Source: Stentor coeruleus (lineage: Eukaryota; Ciliophora; Heterotrichea; Heterotrichida; Stentoridae). Taken from it: a stretch of 64,000 nucleotides of DNA. Made by a program: the position numbers and the translations under genes. Under the pieces are notes generated by a model that worked only from the letters and a program-made list of their open reading frames with translations, was not told the DNA's origin and ran no database searches. Below are positions 1-10,110 of this stretch, piece after piece. The stretch is from NCBI GenBank assembly GCA_001970955.1, contig MPUH01000110.1, positions 41,168-105,167 on the forward strand, read 5' to 3'. Each line of letters starts with the position of its first letter. Position 1 is the stretch's first letter.

Positions 1-554
1 TGGACTTTTAGATGAACTGCTTTTGAGGAGATAAGTAATATTTCGGTGATTTTGTCTTTATTTATTAAAGATATGTCTATAAGCATAGCTTCTGATTCAC
101 GAATACCTTCAGGACGAGAGTATTCGATATTGTGTTTGTCAAGAAGTTGCTTCCATTTGTAATAAGATTCTCCGTATACTTTGATGGTTTCTATAGAGTC
201 ATATGTTCTTTCAAGATTTAGTAGGGTCTGGGATATGTCTTCGGATGTTAAGATTTTCTGGCCGGTCAGGTCCCAGTATATGGACACTGCGCTTTTGTTG
301 TTTAGTTTTTGGATGTTGTGGTTGAAGTGCTTTACTAAGCATGTGTCGCATAGGAATACTGAACAAGTAAAGCAATTCTGTGTGGAAAGAGATTTACACT
401 CGTGACAGAGACCTTCGCGTTTATGTGTTTTTCGTTTCCCTCCACGATGTATGCTTTCATCACAAACTTTGCAGAGCTTTTGTTCGCATTCTGTGCATAC
501 AAAAAGCGGAGATTCAATACTGCATTCATCGCACAGAACGTCTGAATCGTCCAT
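1..554 (-). CDS. Tandem B-box zinc-finger protein (3' end outside window)
   Basis: The frame opens at ATG 554 and is still open at the window edge, giving 184 codons. Two Cys/His clusters follow each other: C-x2-C-x8-C-x2-C-x4-C-x2-C-x3-H-x8-H at residues 8-45, then a second C-x2-C...C-x2-C...C-x2-C...H-x2-H set at about 50-80. This is the spacing of tandem B-box 1 and B-box 2 modules, which bind zinc and mediate protein contacts in TRIM-like proteins. No RING precedes them. The segment after residue 90 (around YWDLTGQKIL, then SEAMLIDISL and LLISS) has the strand order of a NYN nuclease fold, but I see no full catalytic aspartate set, so that reading is speculative. The B-box call is fairly sure; the function is unknown. 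Confidence 0.7.
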   Translation of the reverse strand, partial: MDDSDVLCDECSIESPLFVCTECEQKLCKVCDESIHRGGKRKTHKREGLCHECKSLSTQNCFTCSVFLCDTCLVKHFNHNIQKLNNKSAVSIYWDLTGQKILTSEDISQTLLNLERTYDSIETIKVYGESYYKWKQLLDKHNIEYSRPEGIRESEAMLIDISLINKDKITEILLISSKAVHLKV

Positions 555-1139
555 AATATGTTTATTGTTTGTTTTTAAATTTACAGTCTGCGGTTATTTC
601 AGTTGGGTAAATAAAATTTTTGGGAATTTTTGACGGGGATGATGTTGTGATTATTATATAAGTTGGATGCTCTATAAGAATTGTTGGAAAATTGGTAGTT
701 TTGGCAATGTTAAAAATGTTTGAGAGAAATTTTAAGATTAGAAAAAGGGTGTAATGATGTTTTGGGGGGAAATTTAGGAGTTTATGAAGGTTTTAAAATA
801 ATGGATATCAATGAAAATTTATGTGATTTTTTATAGTAGATTTTATAGTTTGAAAAAAAAATTATATGATTTTGAATATATATAGGGTTACCATTTCATT
901 ATCAGAATTCCAATATTTTAATTTTCCATGCAAATTCTGGAAATTTTCTTGCATATATTATTAGCTAAAAGTAACTCAGACAATATTCTTAAAGTTTTTT
1001 TAAAAAAATATCTTGTACAAAACTACTATATCATCATATAAAAAATGGATAAAATAATAAAAAGAGATAGAAGATATGATAAATCCTTATGCAAATTCAG
1101 AGCTCATTTCTTTTTAGCTTAAATTTACCTATTCTATAT
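555..1139. other. Intergenic, no gene seen
   Basis: AT-rich spacer between the starts and ends of two minus-strand genes. No open frame with coding-like composition, RNA gene or repeat was recognised. Confidence 0.5.
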
Positions 1140-1218
1140 ATTAATCACTACTCACAACCAAATCATCCTGAACACTCTNATTAATCACTACTCACAACCA
1201 AATCATCCTGAACACTCT
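1140..1218. repeat. Duplicated flank at a single-N scaffold join
   Basis: A 39-nt block at 1140-1178 is repeated exactly at 1180-1218, with the unknown base at 1179 between them. The block is the last codons and stop of the phosphodiesterase gene. An unmerged contig overlap is the likeliest explanation. Confidence 0.85.
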
Positions 1219-2944
1219 TTCCCTCATTTTCCTCCTCATTCATCTTACTCAACTTATCCTTATTAATCTGTGCATTCTTCAAAGCTTTACCAAACTTAGG
1301 AAAAACATCCTTCAATATCGAAAACATCGGAATAATAAACAAATCAATAAACCCAATTTGACTTTTCGCAAAATTTACTGTATTTCTATCACAAAGTGGA
1401 CTTATCGATAAACCTAAATCTTTTTCCCTATCCCCTTGACTAAAAAACTCTTCAAGTACAAGTTGAGCCCAATCATAATACAATTTCCATTTACGTGTAG
1501 AATTCGACACATCAGCAGCATGCATTAAAATTTTCAACATAAATTCTTTATCATTTTCAGTATTCAATTCTTTACATATAAGTTTAAGTTTTGATATTTC
1601 TTTAAAATGTTTAGAAAAATCAGTAGCTAAAACTATTGATATTATTTTTGACCTATATTTTCTATATAAATCACAAGATAAGTTTTCAAAAAAGTTATTG
1701 TTTTTATCTTTGATTATAGAAAATGATGCTGCTACATGATGATTTTCAAGAACTGATAAATCATTGTAGAGAATAGCGAGATCATGGCTTGAATTCATAA
1801 GAAAAGCATTATTTAGACCTGGGTGTTGAAAATCATGGATTGATGAACTGATAAGGCAACATGAAATATCAAATGTGTTTAGATTGAAAAGGTTTTTGAT
1901 ATTAAAGTCTTCTATATATACATGATAAGCTTGAGTTACATCAGCAGCATGTGTCGAATTATGATATGGGTTCTGGTAATACCCAGCTTGAATAATCCTA
2001 ATAAACGACGTAAATTTATCTTTATTAAACCCTTCAGCTTTAAAAATATCATATTTTGATAGTAAAAAACTACAGATTGTTGCGAGTTCATTATTCTCTG
2101 AAGCTTTTTTCAATTCAAAAATATCAAACCTCAATTTGTCTACATACTTCAAAGATTGCCTTATCTCAATAGGTATTTCCCCTTCTAAATTTACTATAGA
2201 GTTCTCTGATATCCTTTGAGAAATATGATTTGCAGATGGTCTTATTGATAAAGCCCAATTAATCAACTCATCTTGTTCTTTATTTTCACTAATAACTTCA
2301 AAACTATAAAGTGTTTGATTACATATAACTCTTATTCCCCATTCTAATTGAGAGTCAATTGTCGTATCATTAGTTATAAAATCCAATGTCCTAAGTGAAC
2401 GTAAAATATTAACCAACCTTTCAGAATTAGTTCTAAAAGGTAAGAGTGAAAATCTTCTTTGTCCTTGTTTAATAGTTTTATTTTTGAATTTAAAAACTAG
2501 TAATGGTATAAATCTGTATATACTACCTAGTTTAAATATAGTATATGTATAAGTATATGGTAAAATAAACTCAATAATAAAAATTGTTATGCCTATAAGA
2601 ATTGCTAAAGAATCAATAGTATTTCTGATATTAAAGTATTCATGTTTATGTTTGGAAATAATTTTTATAAGGTTTATGAACATTATTATAAGACAGATAC
2701 CTTCAATGATAGCGAAATATATAAATGCTAAACCTAGGTTTGATCGAAATTCTATGTGGAATAATATATGAATAATGTATGCATTTATTATTGCTTGCAT
2801 TATGTTCTTATTGCTTTCTTTCTTATTTATGGATGATTCAAGTTGTAAAGAAAATCTTCTTATAGAATCTTTTTTCGTGAAATTGTTATCAGAATATTCA
2901 GTGATGATGTTGTCTTCTTGTACTCCGTATCGCCTTTTGCTCAT
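1181..2944 (-). CDS. Membrane-anchored 3',5'-cyclic-nucleotide phosphodiesterase
   Basis: This 587-residue protein has a class I cyclic-nucleotide phosphodiesterase domain in its C-terminal half. It hydrolyses cAMP and/or cGMP to the 5' nucleotide. The metal-binding signature is complete: YHNSTHAADV at about 327-336 (H332), the HD pair at 370-371 in HDFQHPG, and MHAADVSN at 474-481 with D478. The N-terminal third holds about four hydrophobic segments (roughly 48-66, 70-97, 108-130, 137-152), so the enzyme is membrane-bound. A short basic linker (KFKNKTIKQGQRR) follows. Multi-pass N-termini are typical of protist phosphodiesterases such as those of apicomplexans. No GAF or PAS domain is visible. 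The start at 2944 is the first ATG. The stop is duplicated by the scaffold join at 1179. Substrate preference cannot be read from the sequence. Confidence 0.93.
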   Translation of the reverse strand: MSKRRYGVQEDNIITEYSDNNFTKKDSIRRFSLQLESSINKKESNKNIMQAIINAYIIHILFHIEFRSNLGLAFIYFAIIEGICLIIMFINLIKIISKHKHEYFNIRNTIDSLAILIGITIFIIEFILPYTYTYTIFKLGSIYRFIPLLVFKFKNKTIKQGQRRFSLLPFRTNSERLVNILRSLRTLDFITNDTTIDSQLEWGIRVICNQTLYSFEVISENKEQDELINWALSIRPSANHISQRISENSIVNLEGEIPIEIRQSLKYVDKLRFDIFELKKASENNELATICSFLLSKYDIFKAEGFNKDKFTSFIRIIQAGYYQNPYHNSTHAADVTQAYHVYIEDFNIKNLFNLNTFDISCCLISSSIHDFQHPGLNNAFLMNSSHDLAILYNDLSVLENHHVAASFSIIKDKNNNFFENLSCDLYRKYRSKIISIVLATDFSKHFKEISKLKLICKELNTENDKEFMLKILMHAADVSNSTRKWKLYYDWAQLVLEEFFSQGDREKDLGLSISPLCDRNTVNFAKSQIGFIDLFIIPMFSILKDVFPKFGKALKNAQINKDKLSKMNEEENEGKSVQDDLVVSSD

Positions 2945-3354
2945 ATTTATTAAATAAACTTGATTTTTTAGTAGGTCGTTAATGTTTTTGGATTTAATTT
3001 TGGGTAGATTGATTAAAGATTATTGAGATTTTAGATATGAGAGAATATTTTATTTTTAGTTTTATATAGTAAATTATGCTATGAGATAAGAATTTTTTTT
3101 TATGTGTCAAAACAACGACAAAATCTTGATTTTACTTTTGGGGATTTTAGTGTTTTTATGATGATTTTTTTTGGAGTTTTTGATGATTTTTTTAGCAAGA
3201 TTGAAGTATGGATTGGAGTGGTTTATGACTATATGGCAGTTAAAATTTATATAGAGATATTGCATAATCAGATTTGTTTACTTTTGATTGAAATAATATT
3301 TATATATAAATGATAATCTAAAAGTCAAGTTTATAATCACAGAGTTAATTATTA
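2945..3354. other. Intergenic, no gene seen
   Basis: A short plus-strand open frame at 3104-3313 has an Ile/Phe-rich composition expected of AT-rich non-coding DNA. Nothing else was recognised. Confidence 0.45.
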
Positions 3355-4842
3355 TTAAAATGATTCAGAGAACCGATCTGTTGTCTTGAAAGCATTCATT
3401 AGATTTATAAATTCTCTAAGGTCGATGCACCCATCACCATTAGTATCAGCTTCTTTGAGAAGCTCTTTCCAAGTTTCCTCCTCTGTAATCTGCCCATTTT
3501 CTAAAATGCCTCGAATTTCATCAGCTGTTATACTACCATTGCCATCAATATCAAACATTTTAAAAGCGATTTCCAGTTCATCTAACGAAACATTGCGTTG
3601 ACGCTGAGTACAAGTCATTAAAAACTCAGTATAATCAATATTCCCATCTTTATCCTGATCAAGTTTATCTATAATTTTAATTGCAAGCCTTTCAGCTTCA
3701 GCTATATTCATAGTTTTACAATACTCTTCAATAAGTTCATATTTTGTAATTTTCCCATCCCCATCTTTATCTAATTTCTGAAAACTAGCTTTGAAACTTT
3801 TTAAGTCATCATAAGTCGCTATTTGTGTAGCTAAAAATATATGTACAGCTTCCTTAAGTTTAGATTGACAATTGAATTCTTTTAAGTTATTTAGTACCAA
3901 ATCTATACCTGGATCATTATTGTTTCTATGTAGTTTTATCCAAGGATGCTTTATAGCATTTTTTGCTGAAATCCTGTATTCAGGATCAATGACTAAAAGG
4001 CTTTTAAGTAAATCTATAGCCGCAAGTGACAACCCTTTAACTTTAAATGAAGTGATTTTAAATGGATTTTCTTTAGCTTGTTTTATTATTGCAGCGCTAT
4101 CATTACCACGATAAGGAGGTTTTCCGGTTAATAAAATATACATTATTATCCCTAAACTCCATATATCACATTTTTCATCATATGTTGCTTTAAGAACTTC
4201 AGGGGCTAAATAATAAGCAGATCCATAACATCCACTTAATCTAAACTCAGGATCAAGTATACATGAACTCCCAAAATCTGCAACTTTTATACATAAATTT
4301 TCAGATGCTTCCATCAACAAAATATTTTCTGGCTTAATATCTCTATGTATAATCCTTCTATTATGACAATAAACTAAAGCTGAAATCATTTGAAACATGA
4401 TTTCTGCTACTTGAGTCTCATTAAATTTTTTCATTTTAACAATTTCTGTAAACAAATCCCCAGCAGGACAATATTCCATAGCTACATAATACCTTTTATC
4501 ATCTTCAAAAATTTCAAAACATTTAAGTATATTAGGATGATCAAGGTCTTTTAAAATTTGAGTTTCTTTTAACATATTATTTGAGTCGATTTGATGATGA
4601 GAAAGCCCTGATTTATGTAAAATCTTTACAGCCCTATAGGTTTTTGTAGGTTTATGAAGACAGAGCATAACTTCAGCAAATGCTCCTGAACCAAGTTTTT
4701 TGATTTCAACGTAGTCTAGGTAATTAAAAGATGTTGATAGTCGGAAAAAAGTCCCTGGGGTAACTGATAGACTGCGAGATGAAGATTTTTTATACCCATT
4801 ACGATGTACGGTTTGTTGAGTTCTTGAAATTGAACAGCCCAT
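3355..4842 (-). CDS. Calcium-dependent protein kinase (CDPK)
   Basis: This 495-residue protein joins a Ser/Thr kinase to a calmodulin-like regulator, so calcium binding activates phosphorylation directly. The N-terminus MGCSIS carries Gly2 for myristoylation and Cys3 for palmitoylation, which predicts membrane association. The kinase spans about 44-301: glycine loop LGSGAFAEV (50-58), K73, HRD at 166-168 with K170 and N173, DFG at 189-191, and APE near 213. The junction segment 305-345 corresponds to the autoinhibitory region. Four EF-hand loops follow, starting at D358, D395, D431 and D466, each with acidic residues at positions 1, 3, 5 and 12. Length and order match canonical plant, apicomplexan and ciliate CDPKs. 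The first codons are copied at 4860-4910 by a scaffold join; the intact start is 4842. In a ciliate it probably acts at the cortex or cilia, which is inference. Confidence 0.96.
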   Translation of the reverse strand: MGCSISRTQQTVHRNGYKKSSSRSLSVTPGTFFRLSTSFNYLDYVEIKKLGSGAFAEVMLCLHKPTKTYRAVKILHKSGLSHHQIDSNNMLKETQILKDLDHPNILKCFEIFEDDKRYYVAMEYCPAGDLFTEIVKMKKFNETQVAEIMFQMISALVYCHNRRIIHRDIKPENILLMEASENLCIKVADFGSSCILDPEFRLSGCYGSAYYLAPEVLKATYDEKCDIWSLGIIMYILLTGKPPYRGNDSAAIIKQAKENPFKITSFKVKGLSLAAIDLLKSLLVIDPEYRISAKNAIKHPWIKLHRNNNDPGIDLVLNNLKEFNCQSKLKEAVHIFLATQIATYDDLKSFKASFQKLDKDGDGKITKYELIEEYCKTMNIAEAERLAIKIIDKLDQDKDGNIDYTEFLMTCTQRQRNVSLDELEIAFKMFDIDGNGSITADEIRGILENGQITEEETWKELLKEADTNGDGCIDLREFINLMNAFKTTDRFSESF

Positions 4843-4910
4843 AATTATATTTGGAAAANACGGTTTGTTGAGTTCTTGAAATTGAACAGCCCATAATTAT
4901 ATTTGGAAAA
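4808..4910. repeat. Duplicated flank at a single-N scaffold join
   Basis: A 51-nt block at 4808-4858 recurs exactly at 4860-4910 around the N at 4859. It contains the CDPK start codon, so a second, orphan start appears at the right-hand copy. Confidence 0.85.
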
Positions 4911-5547
4911 ATGATTAAGAATGTGTGATAAAAAGTGTATTTTGGGAGATTTGAGTAAAAATATTTTAATATATAGAAGATGGGTTTAAAAATAAGATGT
5001 GAATCAGAGATATAGGCTAAGGATATCAGAGGATGTTGAATGATTTTAAATAGTACTGCAAATTAAAAGTTTGTATTTAAATGGATTTTATCGTTTAGTC
5101 TGACTTGAAAAATGCTAAATCTTTGAAATTACTAATATTGTTTTTATATATTATACATATAAAAAACCCTAAATTTTATATACCAACACAAATAACTCTA
5201 ATTATAGATTAGCAAAACCTATTTGAAGTATTATAAACTATCTTACACAATATCATACATTTTCATATTAAATCTCTTAAAATCTTCAAACATTTTATCA
5301 ATTATATTTTAATCTCAAATAAGTCCTAAAAAAATATTATTCAATACTTGCAATCTTATCCTAATCATCATCTAAAATAAAAAATAAACCAAATATCTAA
5401 TACTACTATTCCTATAATCTCAATATTCTTTTTCATAATTTTCTCTAAAAACCCCAAACTTTCTTACTTAATCTAAATAATCTAAGCTTTCTAAAAACTT
5501 TTTACCACATACTTTAAAGTTTTTTCCCATTTATAAAGGCTTGTGTT
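4911..5547. other. Intergenic between divergent genes, no gene seen
   Basis: AT-rich spacer that must hold the promoters of the CDPK (minus) and the reductase (plus). No motif could be assigned. Confidence 0.45.
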
Positions 5548-6594
5548 ATGAACAAAAAAATTATATTAGTCAATAGGCCTCGAGGTCCAGTAAAAGAAAC
5601 TGACTTCAAAGTAGTATCTGAACTTCTCAACACCGTTTTAAAACAAGGAGAAGTTTTAGTTAGAGTTGAATGGATCTCTATAGACCCTGCAGAACGAGGT
5701 ATATGATAATTAGTCTGGATTTCAGGAAAAACTTCTTATATTCCCCCTGTTACAATAGGAACTGTAGTTAAAGGTCTTGGTGTTGGTTATGTTATCACTT
5801 CAAAATCCCCAGCTTTTAAAAAAGGTAACTACGTCTCAGGTTTCTTAGGTTGGCAAGAATTCGCAACTGTGCATTTCTCTCAATTGAGCAAGTTGCCATC
5901 TTATGAAAACCCTCAAAGATACCTTGGCGTCCTTGGCTTAACTGGTCTAACAGCTTATTTTAGTGTTACAGAAATCGCAAGACCCCAAAAAAAAGAAGTT
6001 ATGGTTGTGTCAAGTGCTGCAGGAGCTGTAGGGTCTATTGCTTGTCAGATTGGGAAAATGAAAGGGTGTAAAGTTATCGGCATATGTGGTTCTGATGATA
6101 AAGCTGCATGGCTTATGAATACTTTGAAAATTGATGGGTGTATAAATTTTAAGACAGAAAAAAGTGTATCTCAAGCTTTAAGAAAATTATGTCCTGAAGG
6201 TGTTGATATATATATTGATAATGTTGGAGGTGCAATTTTAGATGCAGTACTTGCTAATATTAGAAAAAATGCTCGTATTGTTTTATGTGGAGCTATTTCA
6301 TCATATGATCATGATCGTGCTCCTCCAATACACAATTATCCGTAAGGTTTATTAAGGGTTGCTATTGCTATGTCTGCAACTTTAGAAGGATTTATTGTAT
6401 GGGATGATTATAAAAATCGATTTGAACTTGCGATAAAACAACTTAGTAGGTGGGTTCAAGAAAAAAAACTTATTCATAGAGAACATGTTGTTGAAGGATT
6501 AGAAAATGCCCCAAAAGCTCTTGGAATGGTTATGGATGGAAGGAATTTTGGCAAAATGATTGTTAGAGTTGTTCATGAACAGCCACATTTATAA
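5548..6594 (+). CDS. NADPH-dependent oxidoreductase, MDR / prostaglandin-reductase type, two 15-nt introns
   Basis: Exons 5548-5698, 5714-6341 and 6357-6594 join into 338 residues. The product belongs to the zinc-free medium-chain dehydrogenase/reductases (leukotriene B4 dehydrogenase, prostaglandin reductase and curA group), which reduce alpha,beta-unsaturated carbonyls with NADPH. Visible landmarks are DPAERVW (family motif DPA.RGWM), the Rossmann segment VVSSAAGAVGSIACQIGK, the NADP-loop region GICGSDDK, IDNVGG, and LEGFIVWDDY near the C-terminus. Without intron removal the gene breaks into two apparent frames, because the first intron contains TGA and TAA. The family normally has about 330-350 residues, so this is full length. 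The start ATG 5548 follows an AT-rich leader. It is likely a cytosolic detoxification enzyme; the exact substrate is unknown. Confidence 0.92.
5699..5713 (+). other. 15-nt spliceosomal intron
   Basis: Sequence GTATATGATAATTAG: GT...AG, 15 nt, A at position 10. It sits in phase 1 and contains in-frame stops. Removal restores the conserved DPAERVW segment of the reductase. Confidence 0.9.
6342..6356 (+). other. 15-nt spliceosomal intron
   Basis: Sequence GTAAGGTTTATTAAG: 15 nt, A at position 10, phase 2. Removal links HNYP to VAIAMSATLEGF, as expected for the family. Confidence 0.9.
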
Positions 6595-7692
6595 TTTTTA
6601 GATTAGATTGGGTATTTTTATATTGGGTTTAGCATTTATGGATAGTTTTGTTGTTGAGGGATTTTTTAGGTTTTGTTACTTTTTTTTTGTGAATTTTTTT
6701 ATTTTTTGTGTGGATTTTTTGTAGTTTTTTTTAGATGTTGTGTTATGTGGTATTTGGAAAATTAAGAGAAAGCTTTATAAATAATTTTAAAGTTTTGGTA
6801 AATTTAGTGATTGAGAAAAAAAATATTGAACTTTCATCAATTTGGATTAAATTTATTTCTTTGTGGATAGAAGAATAATTGTTTTTTATGCTTTTTTCAT
6901 TTTTCTTTCACATGAAACTAAGAAAATTTACCTTGTTATTTATTGTAATAATAATAAATAAGTCCTACAAACGATAAAAGATTGATAATTTGCTGAAAGT
7001 CCTGGTTATATAAGAATTTGTAATTTACTTTTCTGAGTTTTAAGAAAATATTAAATTGCTCTTAGTTAAGATACTAAGCATTTATCATGTAGTTCATCTC
7101 AAAAATTTACTCAGAATTAATAATACATGTCTAATATATTTCTTAAATAAAGTAATTATCTGCAAGATATAAAAATATACTCCCCAAGAATTTCTATATT
7201 ATATTTATAAGTTTACATATAATCATAATTATTTATTAAAGTTGTTTTTATCATTCAAAACTTCACATTGACTAATTTCCATAATTTCCCTCCCGCTATT
7301 TTTTTAGAAGATGATAACATTATTTTGATAAAAATTCACTAAAATGCTTAATTCATACTTATTGCTAACTTTTTCACCTAACATAAACATTTTATAATAA
7401 ATAAAATTCCTATCTCATAAAAAACCTTCTAATCCTATCCGAAATCCTGAAAAAAAATCCTATAAGCAATTATTGATTATAATTTTCAATTCATCCTTTT
7501 ACACACTCACTCATCCTATGAAAAATAAAAACAATTCTTAAACCCCTAAACTTCTTCATCAAAACTCTCATAAAATTTAACACCCTAACACCCAATTTAT
7601 CAAAAACTCTAAAAACCAATCAAGTATTTTTCTTTCTCTAGCGACCATCAAAGCTTATTTAACTTCTTTTCTTTATATTTTCAATATAAAAA
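6595..7692. other. Intergenic, no gene seen
   Basis: About 1.1 kb of AT-rich sequence. The first half is T-rich and the second half A/C-rich on the plus strand. No RNA gene or coding relic was recognised. Confidence 0.45.
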
Positions 7693-8577
7693 ATGCAAAA
7701 CGATAATCACGAACTTCGAAAACTCAAACCTCGTGCCGTAAGCCAAACCCCTTTACGAATCCATCCTCATTCCCGACAAGATGATTCACTTCCTAAAAGC
7801 CCACTAAAAATCAAAAGAAAAAACAGTATACGTCACACTCAAATCCCAATAAGAACTGATTTAAGTCCTATTATTACAATAAAACCAAGCGAAACTTCTA
7901 TAATCCAACCATATAAAACAGTAGGTGATATTATGTTTGAAGTTGTAAGAAAAAGATCATCTTTCATATCCCCAAATTTATTAGCACCTCCAATTATTGT
8001 AACAAAAACTAACAATTCAATTAATGAAATAAATACTTCAAATATATCAAATTCCCCAGTATTTTCTAAGATTAAGAGAAATAGTACGATTTTACAGACA
8101 AATGGCTTGCAAAATAATGAGGAAGAAGAAGGGAGAATTATATTGAAAAAAACCCCAGGGAGTTTTACGAGATTATGTAAAAAGTTTAATGAAAAAAAAA
8201 ATCAGGATGCTAAAAAAAGCAGAGCGGATTTACATTATTTAAAGAGGAAAATGACGAAAACGAATTGTACGATGAGCATTTTGGATTTTTGGTCGAATGA
8301 TATGATGACAAGTGCGAGTAAGTTGATTGTAAAGCCTTTGAATAATACTTTTAAAAAACATATTTCCAAGTTCCCGAATCTTGGGAGGAAAGCTAGTTTA
8401 CCTCAAGGGAGAGGGTTTTATTTGAATTATGAAAATGATTTTTCTAATTATGATGAGTGTATTAAGACCATAACAAAAGCATGTGAAATTGCACATAATG
8501 AGACTGTGGAGTTAAGAAAAAACTTACACACATCCTATGCGAGCATTCATGAAATGCATAAAGATCAAAAAAACTAA
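7693..8577 (+). CDS. Basic, low-complexity hypothetical protein
   Basis: An open frame of 294 codons starts at the first ATG after a long stop-rich leader. The protein is rich in Lys, Ser, Asn and Pro. The first 70 residues form a disordered basic tail with repeated SP/TP steps such as LPKSPLKIKRK, possible proline-directed phosphorylation sites. Residues 150-190 are very basic and could be helical. The last 40 residues (YDECIKTITKACEIAHNETVELRKNL) look like an amphipathic helix or coiled coil. I do not recognise a family, signal peptide or membrane segment. Codon composition is much less A/T-biased than in neighbouring spacers, which supports a real gene. It converges with the minus-strand gene ending at 8603, leaving only 25 nt between the stops. 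Confidence 0.7.
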   Translation: MQNDNHELRKLKPRAVSQTPLRIHPHSRQDDSLPKSPLKIKRKNSIRHTQIPIRTDLSPIITIKPSETSIIQPYKTVGDIMFEVVRKRSSFISPNLLAPPIIVTKTNNSINEINTSNISNSPVFSKIKRNSTILQTNGLQNNEEEEGRIILKKTPGSFTRLCKKFNEKKNQDAKKSRADLHYLKRKMTKTNCTMSILDFWSNDMMTSASKLIVKPLNNTFKKHISKFPNLGRKASLPQGRGFYLNYENDFSNYDECIKTITKACEIAHNETVELRKNLHTSYASIHEMHKDQKN

Positions 8578-8602
8578 AAAATCATAAAAATACTTTAAAT
8601 AC

Positions 8603-9178
8603 TTACTCTGTGCTGTAGTCATGAAGAGGAATTTTCCCTTTAATCCCAAAAAATGCCCTTATTTTCAAAGCTTTATCAATAACTTTTTTCCTGTTTTTTG
8701 TTTCTAAAGCACCTATAGGTTTAGCACTTCTAAGAATTACGTTTATTTTGTAATATTGGGTATTAGAATATTTGTCATTTTTCCCTTTTAGTGTTAATGT
8801 CACATCTGATACATCACTTATATTTGCAATTTTAGATTTCCATTTATAGCAAAGTATCCATTTAGACTTGAAAATCTTTTTCTCTTCTTTGTCAAATGTA
8901 ATCACTTCAATGCTGGCGAATATAAAAAAGAGTCCTGAAAATGTATAAAAGGAAATTATAATCAGATATTGCCATAAATCCCCTTCAAATGGGTCGAGAA
9001 TTTCAAAAATTGTCATTGAGGCTATAAGAAATGATCCAGCTAAGAAACAGATGAAACTCATTATCCATAAACCCCATGGTAACCTCCACATACGCATTTG
9101 ATCTTTGTTTCGATATTCTTCGAATTCTTCATTAGATAGACCTGCTGGCCTTTTTTCTTTAAGCCTCCTACCGAACAT
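8603..9178 (-). CDS. Two-transmembrane small protein, EROS / cytochrome b-245 chaperone-like
   Basis: This 191-residue protein has a basic, charged N-terminus, two hydrophobic segments (about 36-58 and 70-93) and a soluble C-terminal domain that begins VITFDKEEKKIF. The domain continues with the strand-like segments ISDVSDVTLTLKGK and YYKINVILRSAKP, then the helix KKVIDKALKIRAFFG. The order of two membrane spans, an FDKxxKxV strand, a DVxxV strand and a later strand and helix resembles the ER chaperone EROS (C17orf62), which stabilises NADPH-oxidase subunits. Overall identity is low and I assign this only by pattern. It could equally be a photosystem-assembly Ycf4/PH-like two-span protein. 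It probably sits in the ER or an internal membrane with both termini in the cytosol. Confidence 0.6.
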   Translation of the reverse strand: MFGRRLKEKRPAGLSNEEFEEYRNKDQMRMWRLPWGLWIMSFICFLAGSFLIASMTIFEILDPFEGDLWQYLIIISFYTFSGLFFIFASIEVITFDKEEKKIFKSKWILCYKWKSKIANISDVSDVTLTLKGKNDKYSNTQYYKINVILRSAKPIGALETKNRKKVIDKALKIRAFFGIKGKIPLHDYSTE

Positions 9179-10110
9179 TTTTAATAAAATTAGAAGCTCA
9201 ACTATGGCTTGTATATGAATAAAATTGGGTTTTTGGTTTGATTTTTTTTTAGTTATCGTGTTTTGGATACTCTGAAAATAATTTTTTCTTTGGAAAATTT
9301 GAAAGTGTTTTTTTTTACTTTGAATTAAAATCGGGTTTTTGATTGAAATTATGCCAACTAAGGGAAATTGATTAGGTTTTGTAATGAAAAAATTAAGGGT
9401 TTTTAGATAAGGAAAAGTAAATAAGTTTTGTTATAGTAAATATGGATGAAGATTTCTGGAGATAATGATTTTATTAAATGTTCATATGATGTTAGAAAAA
9501 TTGACAAGAGAAAATCTATACTTGAGAAAGAGAGATGATTTTGAGAAGGAAAAACTAGAGTGAATTAGGAATATGAGGAAGTTTATTATGAATTTGAATA
9601 GGAGTTTTTATTGATACTAAATTTTAGCATACTATCAAAGATATTTATGATATAAAAAATGTATATTTATATGAATACTGATAAAATAATATAGGGTTAA
9701 ACATAGATTGAAAGTTGGGTTATAAAAAAGTATTATAAATAAATTTTCTTTTCTATATTTTTTTCTAGGTAATGAAGGTGATGAATTATATATTGAATAT
9801 GCTTATTGTTTAGTGATATGATTATTATTGGTTGTAATTTTGACATGCTATTCTAAATTTCAATTGTAGTTAAAATATTAAAGATGCTATTTTATAAAAA
9901 ACTATTCCTCGAAAGTATCGATGTACAGTTTTAACTAAAGTTTATTTTGAGAAAGTATTATGAATCTTATCTTTGAAAAATATGAGCATTAGTGAGATTT
10001 TAAGGGCAATACACCAAAAGCCAAAAAGTTATTATTGCAATTTAGAATGTCCTAAAACTAGCGTAGTGTGAATTAAATTTATATCTATTAAAGAATAAAT
10101 CTATATTTTA
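9179..10110. other. Intergenic, no firm gene
   Basis: Only a 29-codon frame at 9982-10071 (MSISEILRAIHQ...) has coding-like composition. It is too short to call. The rest is AT-rich spacer. Confidence 0.4.

Noticed and set aside
3104-3313. Plus-strand 69-codon frame
   Set aside because: Phe/Ile/Val-rich and low in charged residues, as expected of AT-rich spacer; no domain and no support from neighbours.
9982-10071. 29-codon plus-strand frame MSISEILRAIHQ...
   Set aside because: Too short to support on its own; no intron that would extend it was found.
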